DNA from: Endobacterium cereale | GTDB lineage: Bacteria > Pseudomonadota > Alphaproteobacteria > Rhizobiales > Rhizobiaceae | Assembly: GCF_009617585.1 (NCBI RefSeq) | Contig: NZ_WIXI01000038.1 | Coordinates: 129,817-193,816 of the forward strand | Reading direction: 5' to 3' | Length of the DNA: 64,000 nucleotides | Part shown: one piece after another, positions 1 to 10,425 of the stretch | How the letters are laid out: the number at the start of each line of letters is the position of its first letter | Numbering within the stretch: the stretch's first letter is position 1 | Made by a program: the position numbers and the translations under genes | Notes under the pieces: model-generated | What the model was told of the DNA's origin: nothing | The model's input: the letters and a program-made list of their open reading frames with translations, nothing else | The model's database searches: none

Positions 1-583
1 AAAGATTGCCGGTTCCACCGGTCATCATGGGCACGGCCGAAGTCACCAGCATTCGGGCCGGACCAAGCGCCACGGCCGCATCCATGATTGCTGCATTGGT
101 TTCAAGCGCGGCACCGGAAAGCCAGGCCAGTTCATATCGGTTTGGTGTTGCCAGCGATGCAAGCGGGATAAGTTCGTCGCGGATAGCCTCCGCTGTCGGC
201 AGAGGGATGTAGAGCCCGCCGAGATCACCCATGACGGGATCGCATACATACATCACGTCCGGATTTTTCTGCCGCAGGGCCCGAATGAGGCGCGCAACCG
301 CCTTGGGTTGGCCCGGATGACCGAAATACCCGGTCAGTACAGCTTTGACCTCACCGATCCATGGTGCCGCGATCAGATCATCAATGACCTTCTCGAACTC
401 TTCTTCAGGAAAGACCATGCGTGTCGAGCGGCCATGCCCGGGATGCCAGGGCAAAACAACTGTCGGCAGTGCCCAGACCGGAAATCCCAGTGTTTCCAAA
501 GCGAACACGGCAGCCCGGTTGCCAACCGACCCGCGCACGACGTGACTGGAAATGACGATGACAGCGCTTGGGTTTTCGGACAT
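1..583 (-). CDS. pdxY: Pyridoxal/pyridoxine kinase (PdxY-type), 3' end outside window
   Basis: The first 194 residues of an ATP-dependent vitamin B6 kinase of the ribokinase-like PdxK/PdxY family, which phosphorylates pyridoxal to PLP in the cytoplasm. The reading frame is open from an ATG at 583 to the window edge. Visible family features are the N-terminal SSHVVRGSVGN segment (PdxY has SHVVYGHAGN), the GYFGHPGQ stretch, the CDPVMGD motif near residue 105 and the TPNRYELAWL segment. The GTGD-type catalytic region and C-terminus lie beyond base 1. It is transcribed divergently from the glutamate dehydrogenase gene across a 165 bp spacer in which I see no clear operator. The start codon has only a weak upstream ribosome-binding sequence. 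Confidence 0.9.
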   Translation of the reverse strand, partial: MSENPSAVIVISSHVVRGSVGNRAAVFALETLGFPVWALPTVVLPWHPGHGRSTRMVFPEEEFEKVIDDLIAAPWIGEVKAVLTGYFGHPGQPKAVARLIRALRQKNPDVMYVCDPVMGDLGGLYIPLPTAEAIRDELIPLASLATPNRYELAWLSGAALETNAAIMDAAVALGPARMLVTSAVPMMTGGTGNL

Positions 584-748
584 GGCAAAGACTTTCGATC
601 GAATGCGTTGTTGATCAGTTTTTCAGGCCTTTATGTCAACAAGTCTTCGCTGATCGGTGGAATAACCGGGTGGCAATCGGTTAACATGAGACAAATGTCT
701 GCTTCGCGTCGTCCGCGTCAGACGCCAATAATATGATCTGGGAGAGGA

Positions 749-3700
749 ATGCCCGTGGATAAGAAGCGCAATCCGAAAAAAGACAAGCAGATCGACGCGG
801 CACGCCGCATCGCCACCAAGAATGCACTCGATCCGCATCTCCTCTTCAGCCGGGCCAGCAAGGATGACCTTGCAGATTATACCCCCGAAATGCTTGCTCT
901 TTCCGCAGAGGAAGCACGGAAGGCCCTGGCAGGCTGGGATCAGAAGACCGCGCACGTTCTGATCGAAGCAGTTCCCGGTATAGAACCGGCCGGGACAGCA
1001 GTCTCAGTGCTGACGATCATCGATCGCAACCAGCCCTTCCTTTATGATTCCATCATGGGCGAGGTGACGAGCAGCTATCGTGACCTGACTCTGACCGTTC
1101 ACCCCATCCTGCACGTCGAAAACGGCAAGGAACCGGTCTTTCAACCAAGCGACGCACCGGCCGATCCCGAACACACGGTCAGCCTGATCCAGATTCACAT
1201 GCCGTTGCTGAGCGCGGAACAGGCAAGTGATCTGGAACAGCGCATCGGCAAGGTTCTGGAGCAAGTTCATCTGGCGATCGTGGACTGGCAGGCTATGCTT
1301 GCCCGCCTTGAGACCGCGATCTCTGAACTCTCGGCGATCTCTCGCAAAAAGACCGATCGTGACGAAGCGCTGGCCTTCCTTGAATGGCTGCGTGACGACA
1401 ACTTCACCTTCCTCGGCATGCGCGAATATACCTATTCGGGCAACGGTGCCGAAGCCCGCTTCGAGCGCGCCACTGAACGCGGCCTCGGCATTCTGTCCGA
1501 TCCGGACGTTCTCGTTCTGCGTCAGGGCAAAAATGCCGTGATGACCACGCCGGAAATCCTCGAATTCCTTGAAGGACCTGATTTCCTGATCGTCACCAAG
1601 GCCAACGTCAAATCCGTTGTCCATCGCCGTGCCTATATGGATTATGTCGGCATCAAGCGCTTTGACGAATCCGGCAAAGTCATTGGCGAACTGCGTGTCG
1701 TCGGCCTGTTCACGGCAACGGCCTATACCCATTCCGTCAGTGAAATTCCGCTCATCCGCGCCAAGAGCAAACGCATCAAGGAGCATTTCGGCTTTGACCG
1801 TCTGAGCCATTCCGGCCGCATGCTGAAGAACACGCTGGAATCCTATCCGCGTGATGACATGTTCCAGATCCACCCCGATGTTCTGATAAAGTTCTGCGAA
1901 CAGATCATGGAACTGGCGGAACGCCCGCGCGTGCGCGTTCTGCCGCGTATCGACCAGTTCGACCGTTTCGTGTCAGTGATTGTTTATGTTCCACGTGAAA
2001 ACTACAACTCATACGTACGTGAAAAGGTAGGTGACTACCTTTCCAACATCTACGAAGGGCATGTTTCCGCCTATTACCCCGCTTTCCCGGAGGGCGGGAT
2101 AGCCCGCGTCCACTTCATTATTGGCCGAACCGGCGGCAAGACGCCGCGCATTCCGCAGCAGAAGCTGGAAGCGACCATTCGCGATATTGCGACCCCCTGG
2201 AGCGAACGATTTGCAACCCTCGCGGGGCCGCACCAGCCCACACTCCATACGACCCAGGCCTATCAGGAGACCTTTACGCCGGAAGAGGTGTTCGGTGATC
2301 TGGCGGATATCAATGCCTGCGTCGGCGGCGAGCCCATCCGCATCGAATTCTATCGCAGCAGTGACGATGACGAGGCCACGCTTTCGCTGAAAATCTTCCA
2401 TCAGGCCGGCCAGCTTTCACTGTCACGCCGCGTGCCACTTCTGGAAAATCTCGGTTTTCAGGTGCTGAGCGAGCAGACGTTCGAACTGGAAGTGGAAGCC
2501 GAAGGTGGCCGCACGCTGGTCGTTGTGCACGATATGGAATTGCGGATCGATGGTAGCCACCGCATCGACTTCGCACGCCAGTCACAGCAGCTCGAAGAGG
2601 CATTCCTCGATGCCTATTTTGGCCTGATCGACAATGACAGTTTCAACAGGCTTGTTCTGCTTTGCGGCGTTTCCTCACGTGAAGTGACGGTGCTGCGTGC
2701 CTATGCCCGTTATCTGCGCCAGACAGGCATCGTTTATTCGCAGAACCATATCGCCGACACGCTGGCACGTTACCCGACGATCGCCGCCGATCTGCTGAAA
2801 CTGTTCCATGACGGCTTTGACCCGAAACTGAGCGACAAGAAGCGGGACAAAAAGCTCTCCGAGCGCCATGCCGAAATCGAAACGGCATTGGCTGATGTGC
2901 CCAACCTCGACGATGACCGCACGCTTCGCCGTTTCGTCAACGTCATCGATTCGACCCTTCGCACCAACTATTTTCAACGCGACGAAAGCGGCAAGCCAAA
3001 TGCCATGCTGGCGTTCAAGCTGGATCCGAAACAACTCGACAACCTGCCGGAGCCGCGTCCGTTCCGCGAAATGTTCGTCTACGGTACCGAAGTCGAGGGC
3101 GTGCATCTGCGTTTTGGCAAGGTCGCCCGTGGCGGCCTGCGCTGGTCCGATCGCGGCGAGGATTACCGCACCGAAGTGCTGGGCCTCGTGAAGGCACAAC
3201 AGGTCAAGAATGCCGTCATCGTGCCGGTCGGTGCCAAGGGGGGCTTCTTCCCGAAGAAACTGCCGGTCGGCGGCACGCGCGACGAAATCTTCAATGCTGG
3301 TCGTGCGGCCTACATGACATATATCCGCACGTTGCTGTCGATCACCGACAACATCATCGATGGTGAGGTGGCCGCGCCCAAGAATACGGTGCGCGTCGAT
3401 GACGACGATCCCTATTTCGTTGTTGCCGCCGACAAGGGTACCGCCACCTTCTCCGACACGGCTAACGGCCTTGCGCAGGAAGCCGGCTTCTGGCTGGATG
3501 ACGCTTTTGCCTCGGGTGGTTCCGCCGGTTACGACCACAAGAAGATGGGCATCACGGCCCGCGGCGCCTGGGAAACCGTCAAACGCCATTTCCGCGAGCA
3601 GGACATCGATATCCAAACCACCCCCTTCACCGTTGCCGGTGTCGGCGACATGTCGGGCGACGTGTTCGGCAACGGCATGCTGCTGTCACGCGAAATCCGC

Positions 3701-5494
3701 CTGATCGCCGCTTTCGACCACCGCGACATCTTCATCGACCCGAATCCGGATACGACAAAGAGCTTCGCCGAACGTGGGCGTATGTTCGCCCTGCCCCGCT
3801 CCAGTTGGCAGGATTATGATCGCTCGGTCCTGTCCGAGGGAGCAATGATCATTTCGCGCTCGGAAAAATCAGTAAAGCTGACGCCGGAAGCCGCTGCTGC
3901 GATCGACCTTGGCAAAACGACTGCGACACCGTTCGAAATCCTGACTGCTATTCTAAAAAGCCCCGTCGATCTGCTGTGGTTCGGTGGTATCGGCACCTAT
4001 ATCAAGGCCGCTTCCGAAACCGATGCCGAAGTCGGCGACCGCGCCAATGATCCGATCCGTGTTACGGCCGGCGAACTGCGCGCCAAGGTCATCGGCGAAG
4101 GCGCCAATCTGGGCGTCACGCAGAAGGGCCGTATCGCCTATGCGCTGAACGGTGGCCGATGCAATTCGGATGCGATCGACAACTCGGCAGGTGTCAATTC
4201 CTCCGACGTCGAAGTCAATATCAAGATTGCGCTGAGCCCCGCGATGAAGGAAGGCCGCCTGCCGCGTGAAAAGCGCAACCGCCTCCTGACTTCGATGACG
4301 GAAGAGGTCGCGGCGCTTGTCCTGCGCAACAACTACCTGCAATCGCTGGCAATCTCGCTATCCGAGCGCAAGGGTATTCGTGATCGTGAAGTGCTGTCCC
4401 GCCTGATGTCGGTTCTCGAATCCCGTGGTCAGTTGAACCGCAAGGTCGAAACCTTGCCGGATGATACGACCATGGCCGACCGGTACATTGCCGGCAAACC
4501 ATTGACCCGGCCGGAAATCGGCGTGCTTCTTTCCTACGCGAAGATCGTTCTGTTTGACGACATTCTCGAGAGCGCGCTGCCGGACGATCCTTATATGGCA
4601 GACACTTTGGCCGACTATTTCCCGGCCGGCATGAAGAAGGCTTATGCGGCGGACATCGCCGGACACCGCCTGCATCGTGAAATCGTTGCGACATTGCTTG
4701 CCAACGAAACGATCAATCGGGGTGGGCCGGGTTTTGTTCAGCAGATGGTCGACATTACCGGCTGCGCGCCGGCAGATGTCGTCAAGGCCGCGTTCCTCGC
4801 CCGCGAAAGCTTTGGCCTGACCCAGATCTGGAAGGAAATTGACGCGCTCGACAATGTTCTTCCGGGTGCGACCCAGAACATGCTCTATGCACATGTCGAG
4901 GATATTTTCGCCGACGCGACCCGGTTGATCCTGCAGACCAAAACCGCCGATGGTCCGCTGGAAGCAGCAAGCCGCCGCCTGGCAACGGCGATCAAGGGTA
5001 TGCGGACATCGTTGAAAGATCTGCCGGCCGATACAGAACTGGAAACAGCCGGTATCTCGGAAGATCTTTCGCAAAAGCTGCGTGCCCTGCCGACCCTCGT
5101 GCTCGCGCCGGAAATCATGGTCGTCGCCGAACGCACCAGCGAACCTTTGGCCCGTGCGACGGAAGCCTACTTTGCCGTCAGCGAAATCTTCCGCATCGGC
5201 CGGTTGCTGGAAGCAGGCGAAAGGGTGGCGACCAGCGATCATTATGAAAGCCTGGCACTGACCCGCAGCCTGCAGCAGATCACCGTTGCCCGCCGGGACA
5301 TCGTCATTGCCGCCTTGTCCGCACATGCAAAAGACAAGAAGCCGGTCGAGGCCTGGTATGCCGGTGATCGTCAGCGCGTGAACCGCATCAGCGGCGAACT
5401 TATCGCACTCAGCGACGGCGCGGATGTGACTTTGGCGAAGGTAACGGTGGCTGCCGGCCTGCTGGGCGATCTCGCCCACCGCAGCGCCAAGTAA
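749..5494 (+). CDS. gdh: NAD-specific glutamate dehydrogenase, large (about 180 kDa) class
   Basis: Catabolic NAD-dependent glutamate dehydrogenase (glutamate to 2-oxoglutarate plus ammonium). The 1581-residue length is typical of the large bacterial class found in Caulobacter and rhizobia. A long N-terminal regulatory region precedes the catalytic core. The core is marked near residues 788-835 by KVARGGLRWSDRGEDYRTEV and VKNAVIVPVGAKGGF, and the dinucleotide-binding part near 1110 by VIGEGANLGVTQKGR. In Caulobacter the equivalent enzyme (GdhZ) also affects FtsZ dynamics; whether that holds here is unknown. The ribosome-binding sequence GGAGAGG (741-747) is only 1 bp from the ATG at 749 but 7 bp from an in-frame GTG at 755, so translation may start two codons downstream. 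Confidence 0.96.
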   Translation: MPVDKKRNPKKDKQIDAARRIATKNALDPHLLFSRASKDDLADYTPEMLALSAEEARKALAGWDQKTAHVLIEAVPGIEPAGTAVSVLTIIDRNQPFLYDSIMGEVTSSYRDLTLTVHPILHVENGKEPVFQPSDAPADPEHTVSLIQIHMPLLSAEQASDLEQRIGKVLEQVHLAIVDWQAMLARLETAISELSAISRKKTDRDEALAFLEWLRDDNFTFLGMREYTYSGNGAEARFERATERGLGILSDPDVLVLRQGKNAVMTTPEILEFLEGPDFLIVTKANVKSVVHRRAYMDYVGIKRFDESGKVIGELRVVGLFTATAYTHSVSEIPLIRAKSKRIKEHFGFDRLSHSGRMLKNTLESYPRDDMFQIHPDVLIKFCEQIMELAERPRVRVLPRIDQFDRFVSVIVYVPRENYNSYVREKVGDYLSNIYEGHVSAYYPAFPEGGIARVHFIIGRTGGKTPRIPQQKLEATIRDIATPWSERFATLAGPHQPTLHTTQAYQETFTPEEVFGDLADINACVGGEPIRIEFYRSSDDDEATLSLKIFHQAGQLSLSRRVPLLENLGFQVLSEQTFELEVEAEGGRTLVVVHDMELRIDGSHRIDFARQSQQLEEAFLDAYFGLIDNDSFNRLVLLCGVSSREVTVLRAYARYLRQTGIVYSQNHIADTLARYPTIAADLLKLFHDGFDPKLSDKKRDKKLSERHAEIETALADVPNLDDDRTLRRFVNVIDSTLRTNYFQRDESGKPNAMLAFKLDPKQLDNLPEPRPFREMFVYGTEVEGVHLRFGKVARGGLRWSDRGEDYRTEVLGLVKAQQVKNAVIVPVGAKGGFFPKKLPVGGTRDEIFNAGRAAYMTYIRTLLSITDNIIDGEVAAPKNTVRVDDDDPYFVVAADKGTATFSDTANGLAQEAGFWLDDAFASGGSAGYDHKKMGITARGAWETVKRHFREQDIDIQTTPFTVAGVGDMSGDVFGNGMLLSREIRLIAAFDHRDIFIDPNPDTTKSFAERGRMFALPRSSWQDYDRSVLSEGAMIISRSEKSVKLTPEAAAAIDLGKTTATPFEILTAILKSPVDLLWFGGIGTYIKAASETDAEVGDRANDPIRVTAGELRAKVIGEGANLGVTQKGRIAYALNGGRCNSDAIDNSAGVNSSDVEVNIKIALSPAMKEGRLPREKRNRLLTSMTEEVAALVLRNNYLQSLAISLSERKGIRDREVLSRLMSVLESRGQLNRKVETLPDDTTMADRYIAGKPLTRPEIGVLLSYAKIVLFDDILESALPDDPYMADTLADYFPAGMKKAYAADIAGHRLHREIVATLLANETINRGGPGFVQQMVDITGCAPADVVKAAFLARESFGLTQIWKEIDALDNVLPGATQNMLYAHVEDIFADATRLILQTKTADGPLEAASRRLATAIKGMRTSLKDLPADTELETAGISEDLSQKLRALPTLVLAPEIMVVAERTSEPLARATEAYFAVSEIFRIGRLLEAGERVATSDHYESLALTRSLQQITVARRDIVIAALSAHAKDKKPVEAWYAGDRQRVNRISGELIALSDGADVTLAKVTVAAGLLGDLAHRSAK

Positions 5495-5527
5495 TCACTG
5501 ATATAATCATCCATGGAGACCGGCCCC

Positions 5528-6925
5528 ATGTCGACCGACCACCCTGCCCCAGATCCGAGAACATCACGTCTTGGCATCTGGGGCTGGATGTTGTTCGACT
5601 GGGCCGCTCAACCTTTCTTCACGGTCGTTACGACCTTTATCTTCGGGCCCTATTTCGTGGCCCGAATGACCGAAGATCCGGTCGCGGCTCAGGCCGCCTG
5701 GAGCAATATGGCAACTGTCTCATCGTTGCTGATCGCTATTCTATCACCGGTTCTCGGTTCGATCGCCGATGAATCCGGCTCACGAAAGCCGTGGATTGCC
5801 TTTTTCGCCGTCATCAAGGTCGCCAGCTTAGCCATGCTTTGGTTTGCAGCACCTGGCTCACCGATCATATGGCCGCTGCTGTTCATGGTTCTGGCGTCGC
5901 TTGCGGCGGAATTTTCGATCGTCTTCAACGACTCGATGATGCCACGGCTTGTGAGCGAAAAGGAAGTCGGGCGTATTTCCAACATCGCTTGGGGGTTGGG
6001 TTATCTCGGCGGAATGCTGGTGCTGATCCTCGTGGTCGCGCTGCTGGCCGGCGATCCGCAATCCGGGCGGACGATCATCGGCACGACACCGCTGTTCGGT
6101 CTCGATCCGACAACAGGCGAGGATTCCCGCGTAACCGGCCCGCTGTCGGCAGCGTGGTATCTGATCTTCATTCTGCCGATGTTCCTGTTCACCCCGGATG
6201 CGGCAAAGGGCCTGCCGCTACGCCAAGCAATCGCCTCGGGCTTGTGTCAGTTGCGCGGCACGATCGGCGAGCTAAAACACCGGCCGCATTTGCTGCGCTT
6301 TCTCGTGGCCCGCATGCTCTATCAGGATGGCGTCAATGGTCTTCTGATCCTTGGCGGCGCCTTTGCTGCCGGCATGTTCGGTTGGGCAACCATCGAGATC
6401 GGCATTTACGGTATTATCCTGAACGTGGTTGCAGTGTTCAGCTGTATTGCAGCAGGTTGGGTAGACCGCGCGATAGGCTCGAAAACCGTGGTCATCATCA
6501 GCCTGACGCTACTTTTGACCGCAACAGTGGGCATCATCTCGACAAGCCCTGGCAATGTGTTTTTCGGCCTACTGCCGTTATCGGCGGAAGATAGTGGTGG
6601 CCTGTTCGGCACGGCCGCGGAAAAAGCCTATATCCTTTTCGGTATGCTGATCGGCATCGCCTTCGGACCGGTGCAGGCATCCTCCCGTTCCTATATGGCG
6701 CGCAGTGTTAGCCTGTCGGAAGCGGGTCGTTATTTCGGCATCTATGCGCTGTCAGGCAGGGCCACGAGTTTTCTCGCCACGTTGTCCTTTTCCGTCGCAA
6801 CCTATGCCACAGGCTCCGCGCATGTCGGCATGGCAACGCTGACCATCTTTCTCTCGGCAGGCCTCGTGCTTTTGATCAGCACGCCTGAGCCCAAAACGAG
6901 GCCGGAAGAGCTTCCGACCTCGTAA
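5528..6925 (+). CDS. MFS transporter, UMF1/Atg22-like family
   Basis: A 465-residue integral membrane protein with about twelve hydrophobic segments. The N-terminal [19 protein letters not shown] segment is characteristic of the UMF1 (unknown major facilitator) family related to yeast Atg22, a vacuolar amino-acid exporter. The substrate in bacteria is not established. An in-frame ATG at 5513 exists, but the ATG at 5528 has GGAG about 9 bp upstream and is preferred. It follows the glutamate dehydrogenase gene by 33 bp, so co-transcription is plausible and would fit amino-acid transport, but that is inference. Its last codons form half of an inverted repeat that may terminate the convergent purH transcript. 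Confidence 0.85.
   Translation: MSTDHPAPDPRTSRLGIWGWMLFDWAAQPFFTVVTTFIFGPYFVARMTEDPVAAQAAWSNMATVSSLLIAILSPVLGSIADESGSRKPWIAFFAVIKVASLAMLWFAAPGSPIIWPLLFMVLASLAAEFSIVFNDSMMPRLVSEKEVGRISNIAWGLGYLGGMLVLILVVALLAGDPQSGRTIIGTTPLFGLDPTTGEDSRVTGPLSAAWYLIFILPMFLFTPDAAKGLPLRQAIASGLCQLRGTIGELKHRPHLLRFLVARMLYQDGVNGLLILGGAFAAGMFGWATIEIGIYGIILNVVAVFSCIAAGWVDRAIGSKTVVIISLTLLLTATVGIISTSPGNVFFGLLPLSAEDSGGLFGTAAEKAYILFGMLIGIAFGPVQASSRSYMARSVSLSEAGRYFGIYALSGRATSFLATLSFSVATYATGSAHVGMATLTIFLSAGLVLLISTPEPKTRPEELPTS
6896..6923. terminator. Inverted repeat between MFS gene and purH, candidate bidirectional terminator
   Basis: ACGAGG-c-CGGAAG, a 2-base loop, then CTTCCG-a-CCTCGT. On the minus strand, downstream of the purH stop, the hairpin is followed by TTTT; on the plus strand it is followed by AAATTTT. 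It overlaps the 3' codons of the MFS gene, because the two convergent genes are only 9 bp apart. Confidence 0.5.
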
Positions 6926-6934
6926 ATTTTGCAC

Positions 6935-8551
6935 TCAATGGCGGAAGTGGCGCATTCCGGTGAAGACCATGGCAACGCCATGCTCATCGGCAGCCGCAAT
7001 CACCTCGGCATCGCGCATCGACCCACCTGGCTGGATGACGGCGGTCGCGCCTGCGGAAATGGCCGACAACAGGCCATCCGCAAACGGGAAGAAGGCCTCC
7101 GAGGCAACCGCCGAACCCTTGGTCATCGGCTCGGCCCAGCCCATAGCCTTGGCGGCTTCTTCAGCCTTGAGGCCGGCGATGCGCGCGGAGTCGATGCGGC
7201 TCATCTGGCCGGCACCAATACCGGCTGTCTGGCCTTCCTTGGCGTAGACGATAGCGTTCGACTTGACGTGCTTGGCAACCTTGTAGGCGAACTTCAGGTC
7301 TTCCAGCTCGGTCGGCGTCGGCGCGCGCTTGGTGACGACACGCAGATCGAGATCTTCGATCATGCCGTTGTCGCGGGTCTGGACCAGCAGGCCACCGGCA
7401 ACGGTCTTTGCCGTGATGCCGCGCGAGCGCGGGTCCGGCAGGCCGCCGGTCACCAGAAGGCGCAGGTTCGGCTTCTTGGCGATGATCGCCTTGGCCTCTT
7501 CCGACACTTCAGGCGCGATGATGACCTCGGTGAACAGTTTGACGATTTCTTCCGCGGTCTCGCCATCCAGCAACTGATTGAGCGCGATGATACCGCCGAA
7601 GGCAGACGTGCTGTCGCAGGCAAGTGCCCGCAGATAGGCATCCTTCAGCGTAGAGCCGGTAGCAACGCCGCAGGGGTTTGCGTGCTTGATGATCGCACAG
7701 GCAGGCCCTTTGTCGGCCGTAAATTCGCCGATCAGCTCGAAGGCACCATCGGTATCGTTGATGTTGTTATAGGAAAGCTGCTTGCCCTGCAGAAGAGTGG
7801 CCGTGGAAACACCCGGACGGTTCTCGCCGGTTACATAGAAGCCGGCGCTCTGATGCGGGTTTTCGCCGTAACGCATTTCTTCCTTCAACACCCCGCCGAT
7901 GGTGCGGTAGCGCGGGATCTCGATATCGAGCGCTTCGGCGAACCAGTTAGAAATCGCCGTGTCGTAAGCCGCGGTTCGGGCATAGGCCTTTGCCGCCAGT
8001 TTCTGGCGGAAAGCATAGGCTGTATGGCCATCATTGCTGCCCAGCACCTCGATCAGCGCCGGATAATCAGATGGGTCGGTGACAATAGTGACATAGGCGT
8101 GGTTCTTCGCCGAGGCACGGATCATGGCCGGGCCGCCGATATCGATGTTTTCAACCGTCGTCGGGTAGTCCCCACCGGCCGCACGCACTTCCTCGAACGG
8201 ATAGAGGTTGATGACGCTGAGATCGATGCCACCGATGCCATGTTCCTTCATGGCAGCAACGTGGTCTTCGTCATCGCGGATGGCGAGAAGACCACCGTGA
8301 ACGCCCGGATGCAGCGTCTTGACGCGACCATCCATGATTTCCGGAAAACCGGTCACTTCTGAAACATCGGTGACCTCAAGGCCGGCAGCGGCGATTGCCT
8401 TGTGGGTACCGCCGGTCGACAGAAGGCGCACCCCCTGCTCCGCCAACGCCTTGGCAAGCTCGATGATACCGGTCTTGTCCGAAACCGACAAAAGCGCGGT
8501 ACGAATTTTCACCTTGTCGGGAGCGGGAATTTTTTTGGACACGACGGCCAT
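6935..8551 (-). CDS. purH: Bifunctional AICAR formyltransferase / IMP cyclohydrolase
   Basis: Catalyses the last two steps of de novo purine synthesis, converting AICAR to FAICAR and then to IMP. The 538-residue length matches the family. The N-terminal MGS-like IMP cyclohydrolase domain covers roughly residues 12-150 ([35 protein letters not shown]). The formyltransferase domain follows, with [14 protein letters not shown] and the C-terminal [10 protein letters not shown] and [11 protein letters not shown] segments. The frame continues upstream to 8614, but the ATG at 8551 has GGAGAAG about 6 bp upstream and matches the usual N-terminus. It lies 87 bp downstream of the heparinase-like gene on the same strand. 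Confidence 0.97.
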   Translation of the reverse strand: MAVVSKKIPAPDKVKIRTALLSVSDKTGIIELAKALAEQGVRLLSTGGTHKAIAAAGLEVTDVSEVTGFPEIMDGRVKTLHPGVHGGLLAIRDDEDHVAAMKEHGIGGIDLSVINLYPFEEVRAAGGDYPTTVENIDIGGPAMIRASAKNHAYVTIVTDPSDYPALIEVLGSNDGHTAYAFRQKLAAKAYARTAAYDTAISNWFAEALDIEIPRYRTIGGVLKEEMRYGENPHQSAGFYVTGENRPGVSTATLLQGKQLSYNNINDTDGAFELIGEFTADKGPACAIIKHANPCGVATGSTLKDAYLRALACDSTSAFGGIIALNQLLDGETAEEIVKLFTEVIIAPEVSEEAKAIIAKKPNLRLLVTGGLPDPRSRGITAKTVAGGLLVQTRDNGMIEDLDLRVVTKRAPTPTELEDLKFAYKVAKHVKSNAIVYAKEGQTAGIGAGQMSRIDSARIAGLKAEEAAKAMGWAEPMTKGSAVASEAFFPFADGLLSAISAGATAVIQPGGSMRDAEVIAAADEHGVAMVFTGMRHFRH

Positions 8552-8638
8552 CGGGCTTCTCCATCTGGTCGCGCCCGCAGACGATCGGGCGCCCTCAAGG
8601 CGTCGCGTTAGCACAGGTTTGACAGAGAAGGAACCGCA

Positions 8639-10327
8639 CTATTCCGATCGTTTCAGCATCCAGCGGATTTCATTCACCATCGGCAGGGTGAAGGTTATCG
8701 TCAACTGCTCCGTCTCGCGCACGCCGGAGACATCCGCAAAGAAGATATCCTCCTCGATTTCCACCTCGAGCCCCGGCGCCGTGAACAGCCATGCGTCACC
8801 ATCCGGCGCGTCCATCAATACCGTTTCACCATCGATACGCGACAAGGAGATTGAAGGATGGATGTGAAAGCGGGCGACGGCCGCAAGCTCCTTGCCGCTG
8901 CCGCGTGTATTGCCATCGGGCATAATGAATTTGTCATGGCCCTTGATCTTCGTGCCCTTGACGTTCATGCCGATCTCACGGGCATGCAGATACCCGAAGC
9001 GCGCGAGATAGCCGTCATGCGTTGCACTCAGCCAGTCATTGCCCTGCGTATCTTCGGATCGATCGCAATGAACGATGCTGAACGGCTCCATGACAGCAAG
9101 GCCCAATGGCGATTTCGTGAGCCTTGAAGACGAGGTTTCGCTCAAAGTTACCGTCGAATGAGTGGCGGTTGCGCGGGCAAGCGTCCGGTAGCTGCGGCCG
9201 GCAAATTTTGGCATGCCCGCGTTGATAATGTAGCGATGTCGGCCAGCTGACATTTCAAAGGCAAGGCAACCCGCATGGGCCGAATGTGCCGCTTGAGCCG
9301 ACTGTGGCGATCCGGTGTCGACAATGACGGTTGTTTCACCGGCTGCCAGCCTGTGATAGTGGATATGGGGCAGAGCCTTGAACGGTTTTCCAGAGGTCTC
9401 GTCATATCTCAACACTGACAGAAGTTCGGTAGCCGGCGTAGCGCTCGCACCATTGAACAATGCAAGATCACCATCCTGATGCCTGAAAAAACGCAGGGCT
9501 GGATACATGCGATCGATTGTCGGAATGAGTTTTTGCGGGATGTCATGACCGAGATTGATATAGGTTTGTCTCAGCGGCAGGAGATCAAGCAACAAGTCCA
9601 GAACAAGGCGGGGGTTGCGGGAGGCATGGCCCCCATCAGCCAAAATCTGCCGCTCCAGTTCGCGATCAAGTTTCAGTCCCTGGCGCCGCACCGCAGCCGC
9701 AGAATTAGGCATGGCTATCGCCGCCATCGCGAGCGCGATCTGCAGCCTTAGCCGGGTTTCTGTTTCGGGCAGATAATCGCCGATCTTGCGCAGATACTTT
9801 GCCTGGTAGGCAAGGCTCTTCATAAAGCGGCGGTAGAATCCGCTATCGCTTCCCTGCAGTATGACGGTCGAATGAGAGAGCAAGGCAATCATTCGCTCAG
9901 CGACGACATGCGGCTCCCAGGCAATGCCGGAAATTCTTTTGCCGTGGAGCGCTATCCAGCTTGCCGTAATGGAACGGGCATTTGCGCAAGCTGCATCCGT
10001 TTTCGCGGTTCGGATATGGCGCAGCCAAGAAAAGGAATGCAGTCGTTCCGCAAAGCCACGTGATGGCAATTGCAACGTGAACGGAGATTCACCGTCCGTC
10101 ACCAATACGCGTCCAGCCAACGGAAAACGCCCCTCAAGAATTTCCTCGGCAATATAGGGGTCGGTGGCTCGCAAATCAGTCGGGGCCACAATCAGACGAT
10201 CTGGAACTCGCAAGGTTGGGCGCGTTAAAGGCATGCGCAATGCCAGCCACGCCAGGCAGAACCTGTAACGTGCCTGCTGCAGGCCGGCGGACAACGATCC
10301 CCGGCGTTCTGCGGCGTGACTCGACAA
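8639..10327 (-). CDS. Heparinase II/III-like protein
   Basis: A 562-residue protein with a predominantly helical N-terminal half (residues about 30-280) and a beta-rich C-terminal half (about 300-560), the layout of the heparinase II/III-like polysaccharide lyase family. C-terminal landmarks include HIHYHRLAAGETTVIVDTG and the ATHDGYLARFGYLHARE stretch. Members are associated with anionic polysaccharide breakdown, but the substrate here cannot be read from sequence, and no clear signal peptide is visible. The chosen start is a TTG at 10327 with GGAG 8 bp upstream. In rhizobia such a gene commonly sits between rsmB and purH, as here. Confidence 0.8.
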   Translation of the reverse strand: MSSHAAERRGSLSAGLQQARYRFCLAWLALRMPLTRPTLRVPDRLIVAPTDLRATDPYIAEEILEGRFPLAGRVLVTDGESPFTLQLPSRGFAERLHSFSWLRHIRTAKTDAACANARSITASWIALHGKRISGIAWEPHVVAERMIALLSHSTVILQGSDSGFYRRFMKSLAYQAKYLRKIGDYLPETETRLRLQIALAMAAIAMPNSAAAVRRQGLKLDRELERQILADGGHASRNPRLVLDLLLDLLPLRQTYINLGHDIPQKLIPTIDRMYPALRFFRHQDGDLALFNGASATPATELLSVLRYDETSGKPFKALPHIHYHRLAAGETTVIVDTGSPQSAQAAHSAHAGCLAFEMSAGRHRYIINAGMPKFAGRSYRTLARATATHSTVTLSETSSSRLTKSPLGLAVMEPFSIVHCDRSEDTQGNDWLSATHDGYLARFGYLHAREIGMNVKGTKIKGHDKFIMPDGNTRGSGKELAAVARFHIHPSISLSRIDGETVLMDAPDGDAWLFTAPGLEVEIEEDIFFADVSGVRETEQLTITFTLPMVNEIRWMLKRSE

Positions 10328-10425
10328 TCAAAAAACTCCGACAAGCGTAACGCGCCAGCCGCTATGCGGCGGCGGAATCATCCTGCAAACCTAAAAAAGT
10401 ATTGTCTTTTATGATGAAGAAACGG

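Noticed and set aside
584..748. Divergent spacer between pdxY and glutamate dehydrogenase, looking for an operator
   Set aside because: No convincing inverted repeat or regulator consensus beyond an isolated GTTAAC.
1987..2002. Possible sixth parS (TGTTCCACGTGAAAAC) inside the glutamate dehydrogenase gene
   Set aside because: It has three mismatches to the perfect site and lies over 25 kb from the cluster; the CACGTG core recurs by chance in this sequence.
6929..8362. 477-codon open frame antisense to purH
   Set aside because: Fully covered by PurH; no ribosome-binding site or domain.
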